Source: Achromobacter sp. UMC71 (GTDB taxonomy: Bacteria; Pseudomonadota; Gammaproteobacteria; Burkholderiales; Burkholderiaceae_B). Taken from it: a stretch of DNA of 64,000 nt. Shown in pieces: positions 55,407 through 64,000 of this stretch; the first letter of the stretch is position 1, and each line of letters starts with the position of its first letter. The notes beneath the pieces were generated by a model. That model saw only the letters and a list, made by a program, of their open reading frames with translations, was not told the DNA's origin and searched no databases. The translations under genes were made by a program, and so were the position numbers. The stretch spans positions 248,001 through 312,000 of the forward strand of contig NZ_LZZT01000045.1 of assembly GCF_014170305.1 (NCBI RefSeq). The letters run 5' to 3'.

Positions 55407-56083
55407 GCCAGGCTCCGTTCCAAGGCTTGCATCAACAGATTCTCGTCCAATACGCCCACGCTGCGGGCGCCGCAGCGTGCCATGCCGCGCGAATATTTCA
55501 GGCTGGCGCCTGCCACCGTGGCCGGCAGGCCTTCCAGCGCGTCCAGGTCCACCGAGTGGATGCCTTCGACCTCGTCGACCGGCAGCACCACCGCCCGCCC
55601 CGCCCCGCCGAAGATCAGCATGCGCGCGGCAGCGGGCCGCTCGCGCCCGGTATCGGCCGCCATCGTGTCCAGCCCCAGCAGGCGCGCCAGCGACACACAG
55701 ACCGTCAGCGTGCCGCGCACGTTGGTCACGCCCAGCACCGCCGGATCGCGCCGGTGCGGCAGCGTCAGGATGGCGCGCGTGCTGGCCACTTCGTCCAGCG
55801 CCTTGGTCGGCAGGCCCAGCCATTCGCCTTGCAGGCGGAACACCAGCAGCGACGACAGCCGGGCTTGCGCCGCCTGGGCGGCGGCCGTGTCCGCGGCGCT
55901 GTGCTCGTGCGTGTCGGCCTGCGGCGGCAGGCGGTCCAGAATGCGCTTGGCCGCCGCCGCGTACACCGGGCAATTGCGGCAATGCACGTGCTCGGGCAGG
56001 CGCTCGCAGCGCTTGTCGCCGCGGATGCCGATGCGGTTCCAGCAATCGTCCACTTCGGATAACCGCGCCAAAACGTCACTCAC
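55403..56083 (-). CDS. wspD: CheW-like coupling protein WspD
   Basis: The 226 aa coupling protein links WspA to WspE. A CheW domain fills about residues 80-226 (LLVFRLQGEWLGLPTKALDEVAS, VLGVTNVRGTLTVCVSLARLLGL). The N-terminal 40 residues carry four cysteines (14, 26, 35, 38) in DDCWNRIGIRGDKRC and HCRNCPVY. This is a feature shared with other WspD proteins and consistent with a metal or redox site, though its role is not known to me. It overlaps wspC by 8 nt and wspE by 4 nt. Confidence 0.92.
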   Translation of the reverse strand: MSDVLARLSEVDDCWNRIGIRGDKRCERLPEHVHCRNCPVYAAAAKRILDRLPPQADTHEHSAADTAAAQAAQARLSSLLVFRLQGEWLGLPTKALDEVASTRAILTLPHRRDPAVLGVTNVRGTLTVCVSLARLLGLDTMAADTGRERPAAARMLIFGGAGRAVVLPVDEVEGIHSVDLDALEGLPATVAGASLKYSRGMARCGARSVGVLDENLLMQALERSLA

Positions 56084-57455
56084 GGCGGGCCTCCTGGCGC
56101 GCGGCGCGCGCCTGCAAACGGCGGGCGCCTTCCTGGTCGCCGTCGGACGCGATCAGCGCGGCCAGGTGCAGCAGCGCTTCGCGATGGGTCGGGTCCAGGT
56201 ACAGCGCCTTGCGGTAGGCGGCCTGGGCCTGGCGCGCGTCGCCTTCGGCGTCCTGCAACAGGCCCAGCAGATACAGCGCTTCGGCGCTGGCGCCGTGGCG
56301 CTCCAGGTGGGCGCGGCATTGGGCCATGGCATCCGGCACCCGGCCCTGGTCGGCCAGCACGGCGATCTCGCGCAACGACGCATCCACGCTCTGGCTGCCG
56401 GCCGCGGACGGCTGCCGTTGATCCGCGGCCGGGGTCTGCGCGGACGCGGCTCCCAGCGGCGCCGTGGCTTGCCAATGGCTTCCCGCCGCAACGGCAGCCG
56501 TCTCGCGGGCCGGCGCATGCCCCTGCGCGCGGGTGACGGGACGCGGCGCGGGCGGCGGCGTCCAGGCCAACGCCGCCGGGGCAGCGCTTTCGACCGGCGC
56601 GGCCGCCGGCTCGGCGCGGAACGCGAAGGCGCGCGCCATCGGCACCGCAGGCAGGCGACGGCCGGTCATCAGGCTGGTCTCGGCCGGCCCGACGAACAAA
56701 ATGCCGTCGCGGCGCGTGAAGCGCCGCAGCACGCCCACGGCGCGTTCCTGCGTGGCCGCGTCGAAATAGATCAGCAGATTGCGGCAGAACACGAAGTCGT
56801 ATGGCACCGTGTTCTGCAGCAGATGCGCATCGAACAGATTGCCCGCCAGGAAGTGCACGCGGGCCGTCACCTGGCTGGACAGCTGGTGGCCGTTGGCGGT
56901 TTCCGTGAAATAGCGGTCGCGGTACGTCAGATCGTCGCCGCGGAACGAATTGCGGCCGTAGCAGGCGCGACGGGCAAATTCGACCATGCGCTCGCTGATG
57001 TCCACCGCGTCGATCTGGAAACGCGATGCCGGCACGCCCGCGTCCAGCAAGGCCATCGCGATGGAATAAGGTTCTTCGCCGCTCGAACAGGGCACGCTCA
57101 GCACGCGCAGCATGCGCGCGGCGGTGTCCGGCGCGGCCAGGCCTTCCGTGGCCGCCCTGCCCGGTCCGCTGACGCCGCCCGTCCCGAACAGACGTTCACG
57201 CGCCAGCGCCGCCATGGCGGCCTGCGACTCCGGATAGCGGAAGAACCAGGTCTCCGGCACGATCACGGCTTCGATCAGCTGCTGCATTTCGGCGGGCGAA
57301 GTCTGCACCCGCATCAGATACTCCTGCTCGTCGTCCAGGTCCACCGCCTGCATGCGGTGACGCACCGCGCGTTCGACGGCAGCCTTGCCGATCGAGCCGC
57401 TGTCCAGCCCCATCTTGCGCTTGAGCACCGCGCTGAAGTCATCCACCAGCATCAT
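56076..57455 (-). CDS. wspC: Chemoreceptor methyltransferase WspC (CheR with TPR)
   Basis: The 459 aa enzyme transfers methyl groups from S-adenosylmethionine to WspA. The CheR domain (about 1-270) includes VPETWFFRYPESQAAM, LSVPCSSGEEPYSIAMALLDAG (SAM site) and FVFCRNLLIYFD. A Pro/Ala linker (about 285-370) leads to a C-terminal TPR pair (HGASAEALYLLGLLQDAEGDARQAQAAYRKALYLDPTHREALLHLA). This domain order is typical of WspC. It overlaps wspB by 4 nt. Confidence 0.94.
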   Translation of the reverse strand: MMLVDDFSAVLKRKMGLDSGSIGKAAVERAVRHRMQAVDLDDEQEYLMRVQTSPAEMQQLIEAVIVPETWFFRYPESQAAMAALARERLFGTGGVSGPGRAATEGLAAPDTAARMLRVLSVPCSSGEEPYSIAMALLDAGVPASRFQIDAVDISERMVEFARRACYGRNSFRGDDLTYRDRYFTETANGHQLSSQVTARVHFLAGNLFDAHLLQNTVPYDFVFCRNLLIYFDAATQERAVGVLRRFTRRDGILFVGPAETSLMTGRRLPAVPMARAFAFRAEPAAAPVESAAPAALAWTPPPAPRPVTRAQGHAPARETAAVAAGSHWQATAPLGAASAQTPAADQRQPSAAGSQSVDASLREIAVLADQGRVPDAMAQCRAHLERHGASAEALYLLGLLQDAEGDARQAQAAYRKALYLDPTHREALLHLAALIASDGDQEGARRLQARAARQEARRE

Positions 57456-57991
57456 GGCCGGGCTCCTGGCGGTTGCGCCGGTTCGATGGGGAACAGCAGC
57501 GCGCGCACGGGCTCGGGCAGCAGATCCGGCACATTGACGGCCTGCACCATCCCGCGCGTATCGCTCAGCACCGGCCCCAGGTAACGCGCGGCCGGGGTGT
57601 CCAGCCCCACGGGCTGGAACGCGGCCGGATCATAGTGAACGGTCTCGGTGGCCTGCTCCAGGATCAGGCCCAGCAGACGCGCCTGCGCCTGGCCATCCGG
57701 TCGGTAGCGCACCAGCGCCAGCCGGGTACTGGTCACCATTGCCGCGGCGCCCGCGCCGGCCAGCGCGCTCAGGTCGATAGCCGGCACGGCCACGCCGCGG
57801 CAATCGAACATGCCGGCCACCCAAGGCGGCGTGCCCGGCACCTGCTTGAATCCGCGCATGCCCAGCACCTCGACCACGTCGCCGGCGTCCAGCGCATAGC
57901 GGTCCGGCCCGATGCGAAACAGCAGGTACAGCCGGCGCCGGGCGGCGGCTTGACCGGCCGCGGCGGGCGGAATGGAGGCAAGCTCGGCCAT
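57452..57991 (-). CDS. wspB: CheW-like coupling protein WspB
   Basis: This 179 aa single CheW domain (LYLLFRIGPDRYALDAGDVVEVLGM, VAGMFDCRGVAVPAIDLSALAG) is one of the two coupling proteins of the Wsp array and connects receptor to kinase. It starts 7 bp after wspA and overlaps wspC. Its N-terminus lacks the cysteine cluster seen in WspD. Confidence 0.92.
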   Translation of the reverse strand: MAELASIPPAAAGQAAARRRLYLLFRIGPDRYALDAGDVVEVLGMRGFKQVPGTPPWVAGMFDCRGVAVPAIDLSALAGAGAAAMVTSTRLALVRYRPDGQAQARLLGLILEQATETVHYDPAAFQPVGLDTPAARYLGPVLSDTRGMVQAVNVPDLLPEPVRALLFPIEPAQPPGARP

Positions 57992-57998
57992 GGCCGCG

Positions 57999-59618
57999 TC
58001 AGACCTTGAAGCGCGACACGCCGCTGCGCAGGTCGTTGGCCACCAGCGTCAGCTCTTCGATCGCCAGGCTCGACTGGCGCAGCGATTCCACCGTCTGCTG
58101 GGCCGCGTCGCTCAGTTGCTGCAGCGCCTGGTTGATCTGTTCGGCGCCGGTCGCCTGCGCCTGCATGCCTTCGTTGACCATCTGCACGCGCGGCGCCAAC
58201 GTCTGCACCTGCTGGATGATCTGCGACAGCTGGTCGCCCACCTGCTGCATGTCGGCCATGCCGCGGCGCACCTCTTCCGAGAACTTGTCCATGCCCATCA
58301 CACCGGCCGACACCGACGACTGGATCTCGCGCACCATCTGCTCGATGTCGTAGGTGGCCACGGCGGTCTGGTCGGCCAGGCGCCGGATCTCGGTCGCCAC
58401 CACCACGAAGCCGCGGCCGTACTCGCCGGCCTTCTCGGCTTCGATCGCGGCGTTCAGCGACAGCAGATTGGTCTGGTCGGCGACCTTGGTGATGGTCGTG
58501 ACCACCTGGGTGATGTTGCCGGCCTTTTCGTTCAGGATGGCCAGCTTGGCGTTGACCGAGCCGGCCGCGCCGACCACGTTGCGCATGGTGTCCTCCATGC
58601 GCGCCAAGCCGACCTGGCCGCTGCCCGCCAGCGAGGCCGTCTGTTCGGCGGCACTGGACACTTCCGTCATGGTGCGCACCAGTTCGCGCGAAGTGGCCGA
58701 GATTTCGCGCGAGGTCGCGCCGATCTCGGTGGTGGTGGCGGCCACTTCAGATGCCGTGGCCTGCTGCTGCTTGGACGTGGCCGCGATCTCGGTCACCGAG
58801 GTGGCCACCTGCACGGCCGAGCGCTGGGTCTTGCCCACCAGGCCGGTCAGCTCGTCCACCATGCCGTTAAAGCCCCCTTCGATGGCGTTGAACTCGTCCT
58901 TGCGCGCCAGCGTCAGGCGGCGCGTCAGGTCGCCGCTGCCGGTGGCTTCCAGCGTTTTCACGATGGCGCTCATGGGTTTGACGATGGCGCGCAGCAGCAA
59001 GAAGCCGCAGATGATGGCGGCGACGATCGCCAGCCCCAGCGACACCAGCATGCCGACCTCGGCCTTGTCCACCGCCTTCTGGATGCTGATGGCCGATTCG
59101 TCGGCCTGCACCTTGTTGGCCGCCACCATCTTTGCCAGCACGTCGCGGCCGGCATAAAACGCCGGACGCAGGTCGGACTTGATCTTGACTTGCGCCCGCG
59201 CCGGATTCGGTCCCATCGAGGGATCCAGTATCTCGCCGCGGATGCGCATGTAGACCTGCAGCGCCTTCTCGAAGTCGTCGAACATGCGCTGATCGTCGCC
59301 ACGCACCACGGTGCGGCGGTACTGCTCGATGTCCTCGCGCAACTGCTGGTCGTTCTTGGGCAGCGCGGCCAGACCGGCCAGGCGCTCCTGCTCGGTGTCG
59401 CTATTGAAGGCGTCCTGCACCACCACGAAGCCCGCGAACCACGACGAACGGATTGAGGTGCTGTAGTAGATGCCCGGCACGGCGTCCGTATTGATCGATT
59501 TGGCCTCGGCCTCGACCTGCAACAGCCGCTGGTAATCGACCACCACCATCAGCGCCATGATGGCCAGGATGACCAGGAAGCTGGCGATGATGCGCTCGCG
59601 GAGTGTCAGATTCTTCAT
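57999..59618 (-). CDS. wspA: Methyl-accepting chemoreceptor WspA
   Basis: This 539 aa membrane receptor starts the Wsp surface-sensing pathway. An N-terminal helix ([21 protein letters not shown]), a periplasmic four-helix bundle (about 30-185), a second helix ([26 protein letters not shown]) and a HAMP domain lead to a long coiled signalling tip with [38 protein letters not shown]. Glu/Gln methylation sites flank the tip. A longer frame was rejected in favour of ATG 59618. It is the first gene of the operon, with 255 bp upstream before the amidase stop. Confidence 0.95.
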   Translation of the reverse strand: MKNLTLRERIIASFLVILAIMALMVVVDYQRLLQVEAEAKSINTDAVPGIYYSTSIRSSWFAGFVVVQDAFNSDTEQERLAGLAALPKNDQQLREDIEQYRRTVVRGDDQRMFDDFEKALQVYMRIRGEILDPSMGPNPARAQVKIKSDLRPAFYAGRDVLAKMVAANKVQADESAISIQKAVDKAEVGMLVSLGLAIVAAIICGFLLLRAIVKPMSAIVKTLEATGSGDLTRRLTLARKDEFNAIEGGFNGMVDELTGLVGKTQRSAVQVATSVTEIAATSKQQQATASEVAATTTEIGATSREISATSRELVRTMTEVSSAAEQTASLAGSGQVGLARMEDTMRNVVGAAGSVNAKLAILNEKAGNITQVVTTITKVADQTNLLSLNAAIEAEKAGEYGRGFVVVATEIRRLADQTAVATYDIEQMVREIQSSVSAGVMGMDKFSEEVRRGMADMQQVGDQLSQIIQQVQTLAPRVQMVNEGMQAQATGAEQINQALQQLSDAAQQTVESLRQSSLAIEELTLVANDLRSGVSRFKV

Positions 59619-59787
59619 ACCGGGGACCTTTGTGCTGTGTCGGCTCGCCAGCGCCCGGATCGGCACGGTCGAGGTTTCCGGCGCGTATTTTCCGCGCGCT
59701 TGCCACCCATTCATGACGGGATGTCTAAATGATCAACAATTATTGCAAAGGCGCAGCCTATCAGCTATGAAAAAACAGGGGAAACCC

Positions 59788-59800
59788 CGCCATCTTGGCG
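59788..59800 (-). terminator. Secondary hairpin downstream of the amidase gene
   Basis: CGCCA-TCT-TGGCG lies next to a GGGG-TTT-CCCC element followed by TGTTTTTT on the minus strand. It may back up the stronger terminator at 59821-59840. Confidence 0.4.
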
Positions 59801-59820
59801 CGGTTCGTCGGAAAAAAGCA

Positions 59821-59840
59821 AAGCCCTCTTACAAGGGCTT
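59821..59840 (-). terminator. Intrinsic terminator of the amidase gene
   Basis: A perfect 7-bp stem AAGCCCT/AGGGCTT with a 6-nt loop is followed on the minus strand by TGCTTTTTT. It lies 33 bp beyond the amidase stop and insulates the wsp promoter region. Confidence 0.75.
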
Positions 59841-59873
59841 GTCTTTTACTGTGACAACGCGTACCGAATATCC

Positions 59874-61337
59874 CTAAAACTGCGGCGGACGCTGCCCCAC
59901 CCAGTCGCGCACCTGTTCATAGGCGTGAGCCAGTTGCAGCACCGCCAGGTCGCCGCGCGGCGGACCGATCAGCTGCATGCCCATGGGCAGCCCCGCCGCG
60001 CCGAACCCCACCGGCACGCTGATCACCGGGCAGCCGGCCAGCGTCCAGGGCGTGACGGTTTCCATCCAGCGATGGTAAGTATCCATGGCGCGTCCGGCGA
60101 TGGCCTTTGGCCAGTCAAGCTCGGCGTCGAACGGGAACACCTGCGCGGTGGGCACGGCCAGGAAATCCACGTCCTGGAACATCGCCAGCACCCTCTGGTA
60201 CCAGGCGCTGCGTGCTTCGGTGGCCTGGAACACCTGGTGCGCGGTCATGCCGTCCATGCCTTCGACTTCCCAGATGACGGCCGGCTTGACCAGCTTGCGG
60301 GTCTCGGGGTTACTGACCAGGCCGTGCAACTGCCCGCCCACCAGCAGGTGGCGGTGCGCCAGCCAGATGCGCCACAGCTGCGCGGGGTCGAACGGCACGC
60401 GGTAGGCGTCGACCTGGCAGCCGGCCGCGCCCAGGTCCGTCAGCGCCTGCTCGCACAGTTCCAGGATGCCCGGCTCCATCGGCAGGTAGCCATTCCAGTC
60501 GGCCAGCCAACCGATGCGCTTGCCGCGCATATCGGCGTCCAGCGGCTGCGCGAACACGGCCGGATCGTCGCCCAGCGACAGCGGCACGCGCGCATCGGGC
60601 CCGGCGATCACGGACAGCATCCGCGCCACGTCGCGCGGCGTGCGCCCCATGGGGCCCTCATAGGACAGCTGCTTGAGGAAGACCTCGTTGGACGGCCCGA
60701 ACGGCACCCGTCCGGCCGAGGGACGCATGCCATACACGTTGCAGAACGCCGCCGGATTGCGCAGCGAGCCGCCGAAGTCGCTGCCGTCGGCCACGGGCAA
60801 CAGGCGCGCGGCCAACGCCGCCGCCGCGCCGCCGCTGCTGCCGCCCGCGGTCTTGGTGGTGTCGTAGGGGTTGCGGGTCGTGCCGTAGACCTTGTTGTAG
60901 GTATGCGAGCCCAGGCCGAATTCCGGCACATTGGTGCGGCCGATGAAAATGGCTCCGGCCGCGCGCATGCGTTCCACCAGGATCGAGTCGTGCTGGGTCA
61001 CCTGGTCCTTGTAGACCAGCGACCCCATCGACGTGACCATGCCGCGCACCGCGGTCAGGTCCTTGGGCGCTTGCGGCATGCCGTGAAACCAGCCCAGCCA
61101 TTGCCCCGCCGCCAGCTGCGCGTCGCGCTCGTCGGCCTCGCGCAGCAGGTCTTGCGCATCGCGCCGGGCCACGATGGCGTTCAGGCGCGGATTGACCTCG
61201 TCGATATGCTGCAGATAGGCCGTCATGACTTCGCGGCAGGAAACCCGGCGCTGGCGGATCGCGTCCGACAGCGCATGGGCGGGCATGGCGACGATATCGT
61301 TCAGGCGGCCCGAGGCCGCCGGCGTGGCTGCGTTCAT
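59874..61337 (-). CDS. Amidase-signature family hydrolase
   Basis: The 487 aa enzyme of the amidase-signature family has the full Ser-cisSer-Lys triad in context: Lys92 in APKDLTAVRG, the cis Ser in TAGGSSGGAAAAL (167/168) and the nucleophile Ser191 in SDFGGSLRNPA. It hydrolyses an amide bond of unknown substrate. The wide substrate range of the family prevents a finer call. The start MNAATPAASG (61337) is preferred over a 15-codon longer frame. It is monocistronic, ending at a good terminator. Confidence 0.92.
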   Translation of the reverse strand: MNAATPAASGRLNDIVAMPAHALSDAIRQRRVSCREVMTAYLQHIDEVNPRLNAIVARRDAQDLLREADERDAQLAAGQWLGWFHGMPQAPKDLTAVRGMVTSMGSLVYKDQVTQHDSILVERMRAAGAIFIGRTNVPEFGLGSHTYNKVYGTTRNPYDTTKTAGGSSGGAAAALAARLLPVADGSDFGGSLRNPAAFCNVYGMRPSAGRVPFGPSNEVFLKQLSYEGPMGRTPRDVARMLSVIAGPDARVPLSLGDDPAVFAQPLDADMRGKRIGWLADWNGYLPMEPGILELCEQALTDLGAAGCQVDAYRVPFDPAQLWRIWLAHRHLLVGGQLHGLVSNPETRKLVKPAVIWEVEGMDGMTAHQVFQATEARSAWYQRVLAMFQDVDFLAVPTAQVFPFDAELDWPKAIAGRAMDTYHRWMETVTPWTLAGCPVISVPVGFGAAGLPMGMQLIGPPRGDLAVLQLAHAYEQVRDWVGQRPPQF

Positions 61338-61448
61338 GGTGTTGTGGTCTCCTCTTTGTACGGCGACGATACTACGCCGCAACCCGGGCCCTTGAGAACC
61401 CGGCGAGGAACCTCCCGGAAATGCCGGCCGGGCAAGACACCCGCGGAA

Positions 61449-61961
61449 TCAGACGGACGGACGCGCAAATACCAGCAGCGTCGACGTGGCCGAGGCCAGC
61501 AGGCGGCCCTGCGCGTCGGTCAACTTGGCTTCGGCGTATGCCACCCGCTGGCCGAACGACAGCACCCTGCCCTCGGCCCGCAGCAGGCCGCTGTGGCGCG
61601 TGATGGCCTTGTGATAGGCCACCTTCAGTTCCAGCGTGGTGTAGGCCTGCTCGGCCGACAGGCGCGAATGCACCGCGCAGCCGCAGGCCGAATCCAGCAA
61701 GGTGGCGGCATAGCCGCCGTGCACCGTGCCGATGGGGTTGTAGGCGTGCGGGCCGGGCGTGCCGGCAAACACCGCCAAGCCTTCCTCGGCCTCGACGAAA
61801 TCAAAGTCCAGCGACACCAGGATGCCGGGCTTGCGGCCCGAGGCCAACAAGGCGCGCAATTGCTCCAGGCCGCTCAGGCCGGCGCCGGTCTGATCGACCA
61901 GACTGGGTTCGCGTTGCGGGGCGGCGGACGTGCCGCCCGCCGGATTCGACGATGCAGTCAT
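61449..61961 (-). CDS. PaaI-type hotdog-fold acyl-CoA thioesterase
   Basis: The 170 aa protein has the PaaI/YigI-type hotdog core: NPIGTVHGGYAATLLDSACGCAVHS (conserved HGG and catalytic acidic residue), TTLELKVAYHKAITR and AEGRVLSFGQRVAYAEAKL. It hydrolyses acyl- or aryl-CoA esters; the exact substrate is unknown. A 25-codon longer frame lacks family sequence. A clean 18-bp dyad (62057-62074) lies in its upstream region, suggesting regulation, perhaps by the LysR gene that precedes it on the same strand. Confidence 0.9.
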   Translation of the reverse strand: MTASSNPAGGTSAAPQREPSLVDQTGAGLSGLEQLRALLASGRKPGILVSLDFDFVEAEEGLAVFAGTPGPHAYNPIGTVHGGYAATLLDSACGCAVHSRLSAEQAYTTLELKVAYHKAITRHSGLLRAEGRVLSFGQRVAYAEAKLTDAQGRLLASATSTLLVFARPSV

Positions 61962-62056
61962 GCGGTGTGCTCCAGGAACGAAAGGCGATAGCGAGAACCA
62001 AGGCGGCCGGGCCCTCGAGAAGCCATACCCGGCCACGAAGGCGGGTTAAGATCTGA

Positions 62057-62074
62057 ATATGACGAACATCATAT
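62057..62074. promoter_or_regulatory. Dyad ATATGA-N6-TCATAT upstream of the thioesterase gene
   Basis: Perfect 6-bp arms around CGAACA lie 96 bp before the thioesterase start, in an AT-rich patch of otherwise GC-rich DNA. Candidate operator. Confidence 0.5.
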
Positions 62075-62144
62075 AGCAAATGCGCCGCCAGGTCTGCGCC
62101 GCGGCGCAGCCACGGCAAGCGCCCAGATTTTCGCGCGCCCAGCC

Positions 62145-63029
62145 CTACTCGAACAGGTGCTGCGCCAGATGATCCACGAACACACGCAGCTTGGGCGACG
62201 GGTGCCGGCTGGCTGGCCATAGCGCCCACATCGTGCCGTTGCCGCGGGTGCGCTCGTCCATCACGGATTGCAGCCGGCCCGAGGCCAACTCGTCGCGAAT
62301 CGTGAAATCCGGCAGGCACACGATGCCCAGCCCGCTCAGCGCCAGGAAGATCCGCATCTCGACGCTGTTGCACACCAGGGTCAGCGGCAACTCAGGGGTC
62401 TGCGCGTCGGGCCCGGTCTTCAGGGGCCATTTCTCCAGCTTGCCGGTGCTGGGATAGCGGTAGTGCAGGCAGCAGTGGCGCAGCAGATCGCTGGCGCGCC
62501 GCGGCGTGCCGTGTTGCGCCAGATAGTCGGGCGACGCGGCCAGGATGCGGCGAAACGGCCCCAGGCGGCGGCGCTTCAGACCGGAATCGTCCATCTCGCC
62601 GGTCCGCACCACGGCGTCGTAGCCTTCGCCGATCACGTCGACCATGCGATCGGTGAAATCCAGGTCCAGCTCCACCTGCGGGTACCGCTTCATGAAACTG
62701 GCCAGCGCCGGCTCGAACAGCCCGCTGTAACGCGGCAAGCTGACCCGCAGCCGGCCGCTGGGCGTGCCGCTGGCTTCGGACAACTCCAGTTCAGCCGCCT
62801 CGACCTCGCACAGGATGCGGCGGCAGCGCTCCAGGAATTTCTCGCCTTCCGGCGTCAAGGCGATGTGGCGCGTGCTGCGGTGAAACAGCCGCACCTTCAG
62901 GCGCGCTTCCATCCGCGCCACGCTCTTGCCAACCGCCGACGGCGACACGCCCATCACGCGCCCCGCCTCGGCGAAGCTGCGCGTGTCCGCCACCAGCACG
63001 AAGACGCCGATACCGCTCAGGCTGTCCAT
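62145..63029 (-). CDS. LysR-family regulator
   Basis: The 294 aa product has an N-terminal HTH (GIGVFVLVADTRSFAEAGRVMGVSPSAVGKSVARMEARLKVRLFHRSTRHIALT) and a co-inducer domain typical of the large AaeR/DhcR-like LysR subgroup. It is divergent from an MFS transporter across 176 bp with a 16-bp palindrome at 63060-63075, and its own product may also act on the downstream thioesterase. Effector unknown. Confidence 0.9.
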   Translation of the reverse strand: MDSLSGIGVFVLVADTRSFAEAGRVMGVSPSAVGKSVARMEARLKVRLFHRSTRHIALTPEGEKFLERCRRILCEVEAAELELSEASGTPSGRLRVSLPRYSGLFEPALASFMKRYPQVELDLDFTDRMVDVIGEGYDAVVRTGEMDDSGLKRRRLGPFRRILAASPDYLAQHGTPRRASDLLRHCCLHYRYPSTGKLEKWPLKTGPDAQTPELPLTLVCNSVEMRIFLALSGLGIVCLPDFTIRDELASGRLQSVMDERTRGNGTMWALWPASRHPSPKLRVFVDHLAQHLFE

Positions 63030-63059
63030 GTTCCGGCCTTTTCCCCATCGATTTCAATG

Positions 63060-63075
63060 CGGACATTCATGTCCG
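63060..63075. promoter_or_regulatory. Palindrome CGGACAT-TC-ATGTCCG between LysR and MFS genes
   Basis: Perfect 7-bp arms separated by 2 bp lie 30 bp from the LysR start, with a second partial dyad (GAATATTC) just beyond. A strong operator candidate for the divergent pair. Confidence 0.55.
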
Positions 63076-63205
63076 GAATATTCGGAATCCTAGCCTATTT
63101 TTCTTTTATCGGCGCTTGCCTATTCTGCGGGCACTGCATCGGTTGCGCCCTGGCTCAACCGGTTTCCTTCTTGCCGATCCGGCCTTGCACCATTTTGTTC
63201 CGACC

Positions 63206-64000
63206 ATGACACCGCCTGCCCTTTCCCCTGCCCCCAACCGCTGGCTGCAATTGCTGGCCGCCTGTCTCACCGCCGTGCTGATTCCGCTGTGCTTCACCGG
63301 CCCCGCCGTGGTGCTGCCATCGATCAGCCAGGCGCTGGGCGGCACGCCCGTGCAACTGAACTGGATCCTGAACGGCTACATCCTGGCCTACGGCAGCGTC
63401 ATCATGGTGTCCGGCAGCCTGACCGACCTGTACGGCCCGCGCCGCGTCTGGCTGGGCGGGCTGGCCTGGTTCTGCGCCTTTACCTTTCCCATCGCCTGGG
63501 CGCCGTCGGCCAGCTGGATCGACTTCCTGCGCCTGATGCAAGGCGTGGGCGGCGCGGCGGCCTTCGCCGCGGCCATGTCGTCCCTGGCGCCGCTGTTCCA
63601 TGGCGCGGCCCGCGCCCGCGCCTTCAGCCTGCTGGGCACCACGTTCGGCATCGGCCTGTCATTCGGCCCGCTGATCTCGGGCTGGCTGGTGCAGACGGCC
63701 GGCTGGCGCTGGGTCTTCCATGGCACCGGCCTGGTGGGGCTGGCCGGCCTGGCGCTGGTAGCGGCCAGCGTGCGCGCCACGTCCGGCGCGGCGCAAGGCC
63801 GCTTCGATTGGCGCGGCGCGCTCAGCTTCACCGGCGCGCTGGGACTGTTCACCTACGGCATGCTGCTGGCGCCCGAAAACGGCTGGGCCGACCTCGCGGT
63901 CGCCGGCTCGCTGCTCCTGTCCGCGCTGCTGGCGGCCGCGTTTGTCGTCACCGAAATGCGCACGCCCCATCCGATGCTGGACCTGACGTTGTTCCGCGGC
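63206..64000 (+). CDS. MFS transporter, DHA2-like, truncated by the window end
   Basis: The first 265 residues of a major facilitator transporter are seen, with no stop before the window edge. Features are LPSISQALGGTPVQLNWILNGY in helices 1-2, SGSLTDLYGPRRVWLGG (motif A) and GTTFGIGLSFGPLISGWLVQTAGWRWVFHGTG (motif C of exporters). This matches the 14-helix drug/H+ antiporter group, so roughly half of the protein is present. Divergent from a LysR gene and probably regulated by it. Substrate unknown. Confidence 0.88.
   Translation, partial: MTPPALSPAPNRWLQLLAACLTAVLIPLCFTGPAVVLPSISQALGGTPVQLNWILNGYILAYGSVIMVSGSLTDLYGPRRVWLGGLAWFCAFTFPIAWAPSASWIDFLRLMQGVGGAAAFAAAMSSLAPLFHGAARARAFSLLGTTFGIGLSFGPLISGWLVQTAGWRWVFHGTGLVGLAGLALVAASVRATSGAAQGRFDWRGALSFTGALGLFTYGMLLAPENGWADLAVAGSLLLSALLAAAFVVTEMRTPHPMLDLTLFRG

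Overview
The window is high-GC, densely coded DNA with short intergenic gaps and no tRNA, rRNA, CRISPR array or insertion sequence that I can see. The gene content (many LysR regulators, an orphan tripartite-tricarboxylate binding protein, a Wsp surface-sensing operon, a type VI secretion locus with a Tle1 lipase) fits a betaproteobacterium of the Alcaligenaceae, most likely Achromobacter or a close Bordetella relative. This placement is inferred from gene content and codon bias; no marker gene was searched.

Layout. 93-4054 (minus): membrane-anchored nuclease, CorA transporter and UvrD-type helicase. 4214-23114: a partial type VI secretion (T6SS) locus. Its minus-strand operon runs from an Ala-rich membrane protein through VgrG, a DUF4123 adaptor, a Tle1 phospholipase and two tandem DUF3304 proteins (probable periplasmic immunity). 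Its plus-strand operon encodes a TagX-like M15 peptidase, an unknown two-helix membrane protein, TssM, TagF and a BON-OmpA protein. TssA lies on the minus strand. Opposite it, on the plus strand, are a small six-unit PDGTYV-repeat peptide and a PAAR protein fused to a HELAH metallopeptidase. No sheath, tube, baseplate, ClpV or TssJ/K/L genes are present, so the apparatus is completed elsewhere.

23303-33784: a ParD-like protein coupled to methionine aminopeptidase, an MFS exporter, a glutathione transferase, Cu/Zn superoxide dismutase, a DUF445 protein, a LysR gene divergent from what is probably a second enolase, and an unknown three-gene envelope operon (two lipoproteins and a membrane protein). 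33933-43772: a LysR regulator divergent from a beta-oxidation operon whose content matches pimFBCDA of dicarboxylate (pimelate/adipate) degradation, ending in an orphan Bug-type binding protein. 43841-51019: D-cysteine desulfhydrase and a divergent GntR regulator, a universal stress protein behind a candidate FNR-type promoter, a LysR/MFS pair, and a methionine-gamma-lyase-like enzyme divergent from an Lrp-type regulator.

51082-59618 (minus): a complete wspABCDEFR operon, a chemoreceptor pathway that controls the diguanylate cyclase WspR. 59874-64000: an amidase, a hotdog thioesterase, and a LysR regulator divergent from an MFS transporter cut by the window end.

The most unusual material is in the T6SS part. 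The Tle1/DUF3304 payload is visibly lower in GC than its surroundings, and the PAAR-metallopeptidase with its repeat peptide resembles an uncharacterised effector unit. Several divergent promoters carry clean inverted repeats that look like operators for the adjacent regulators.
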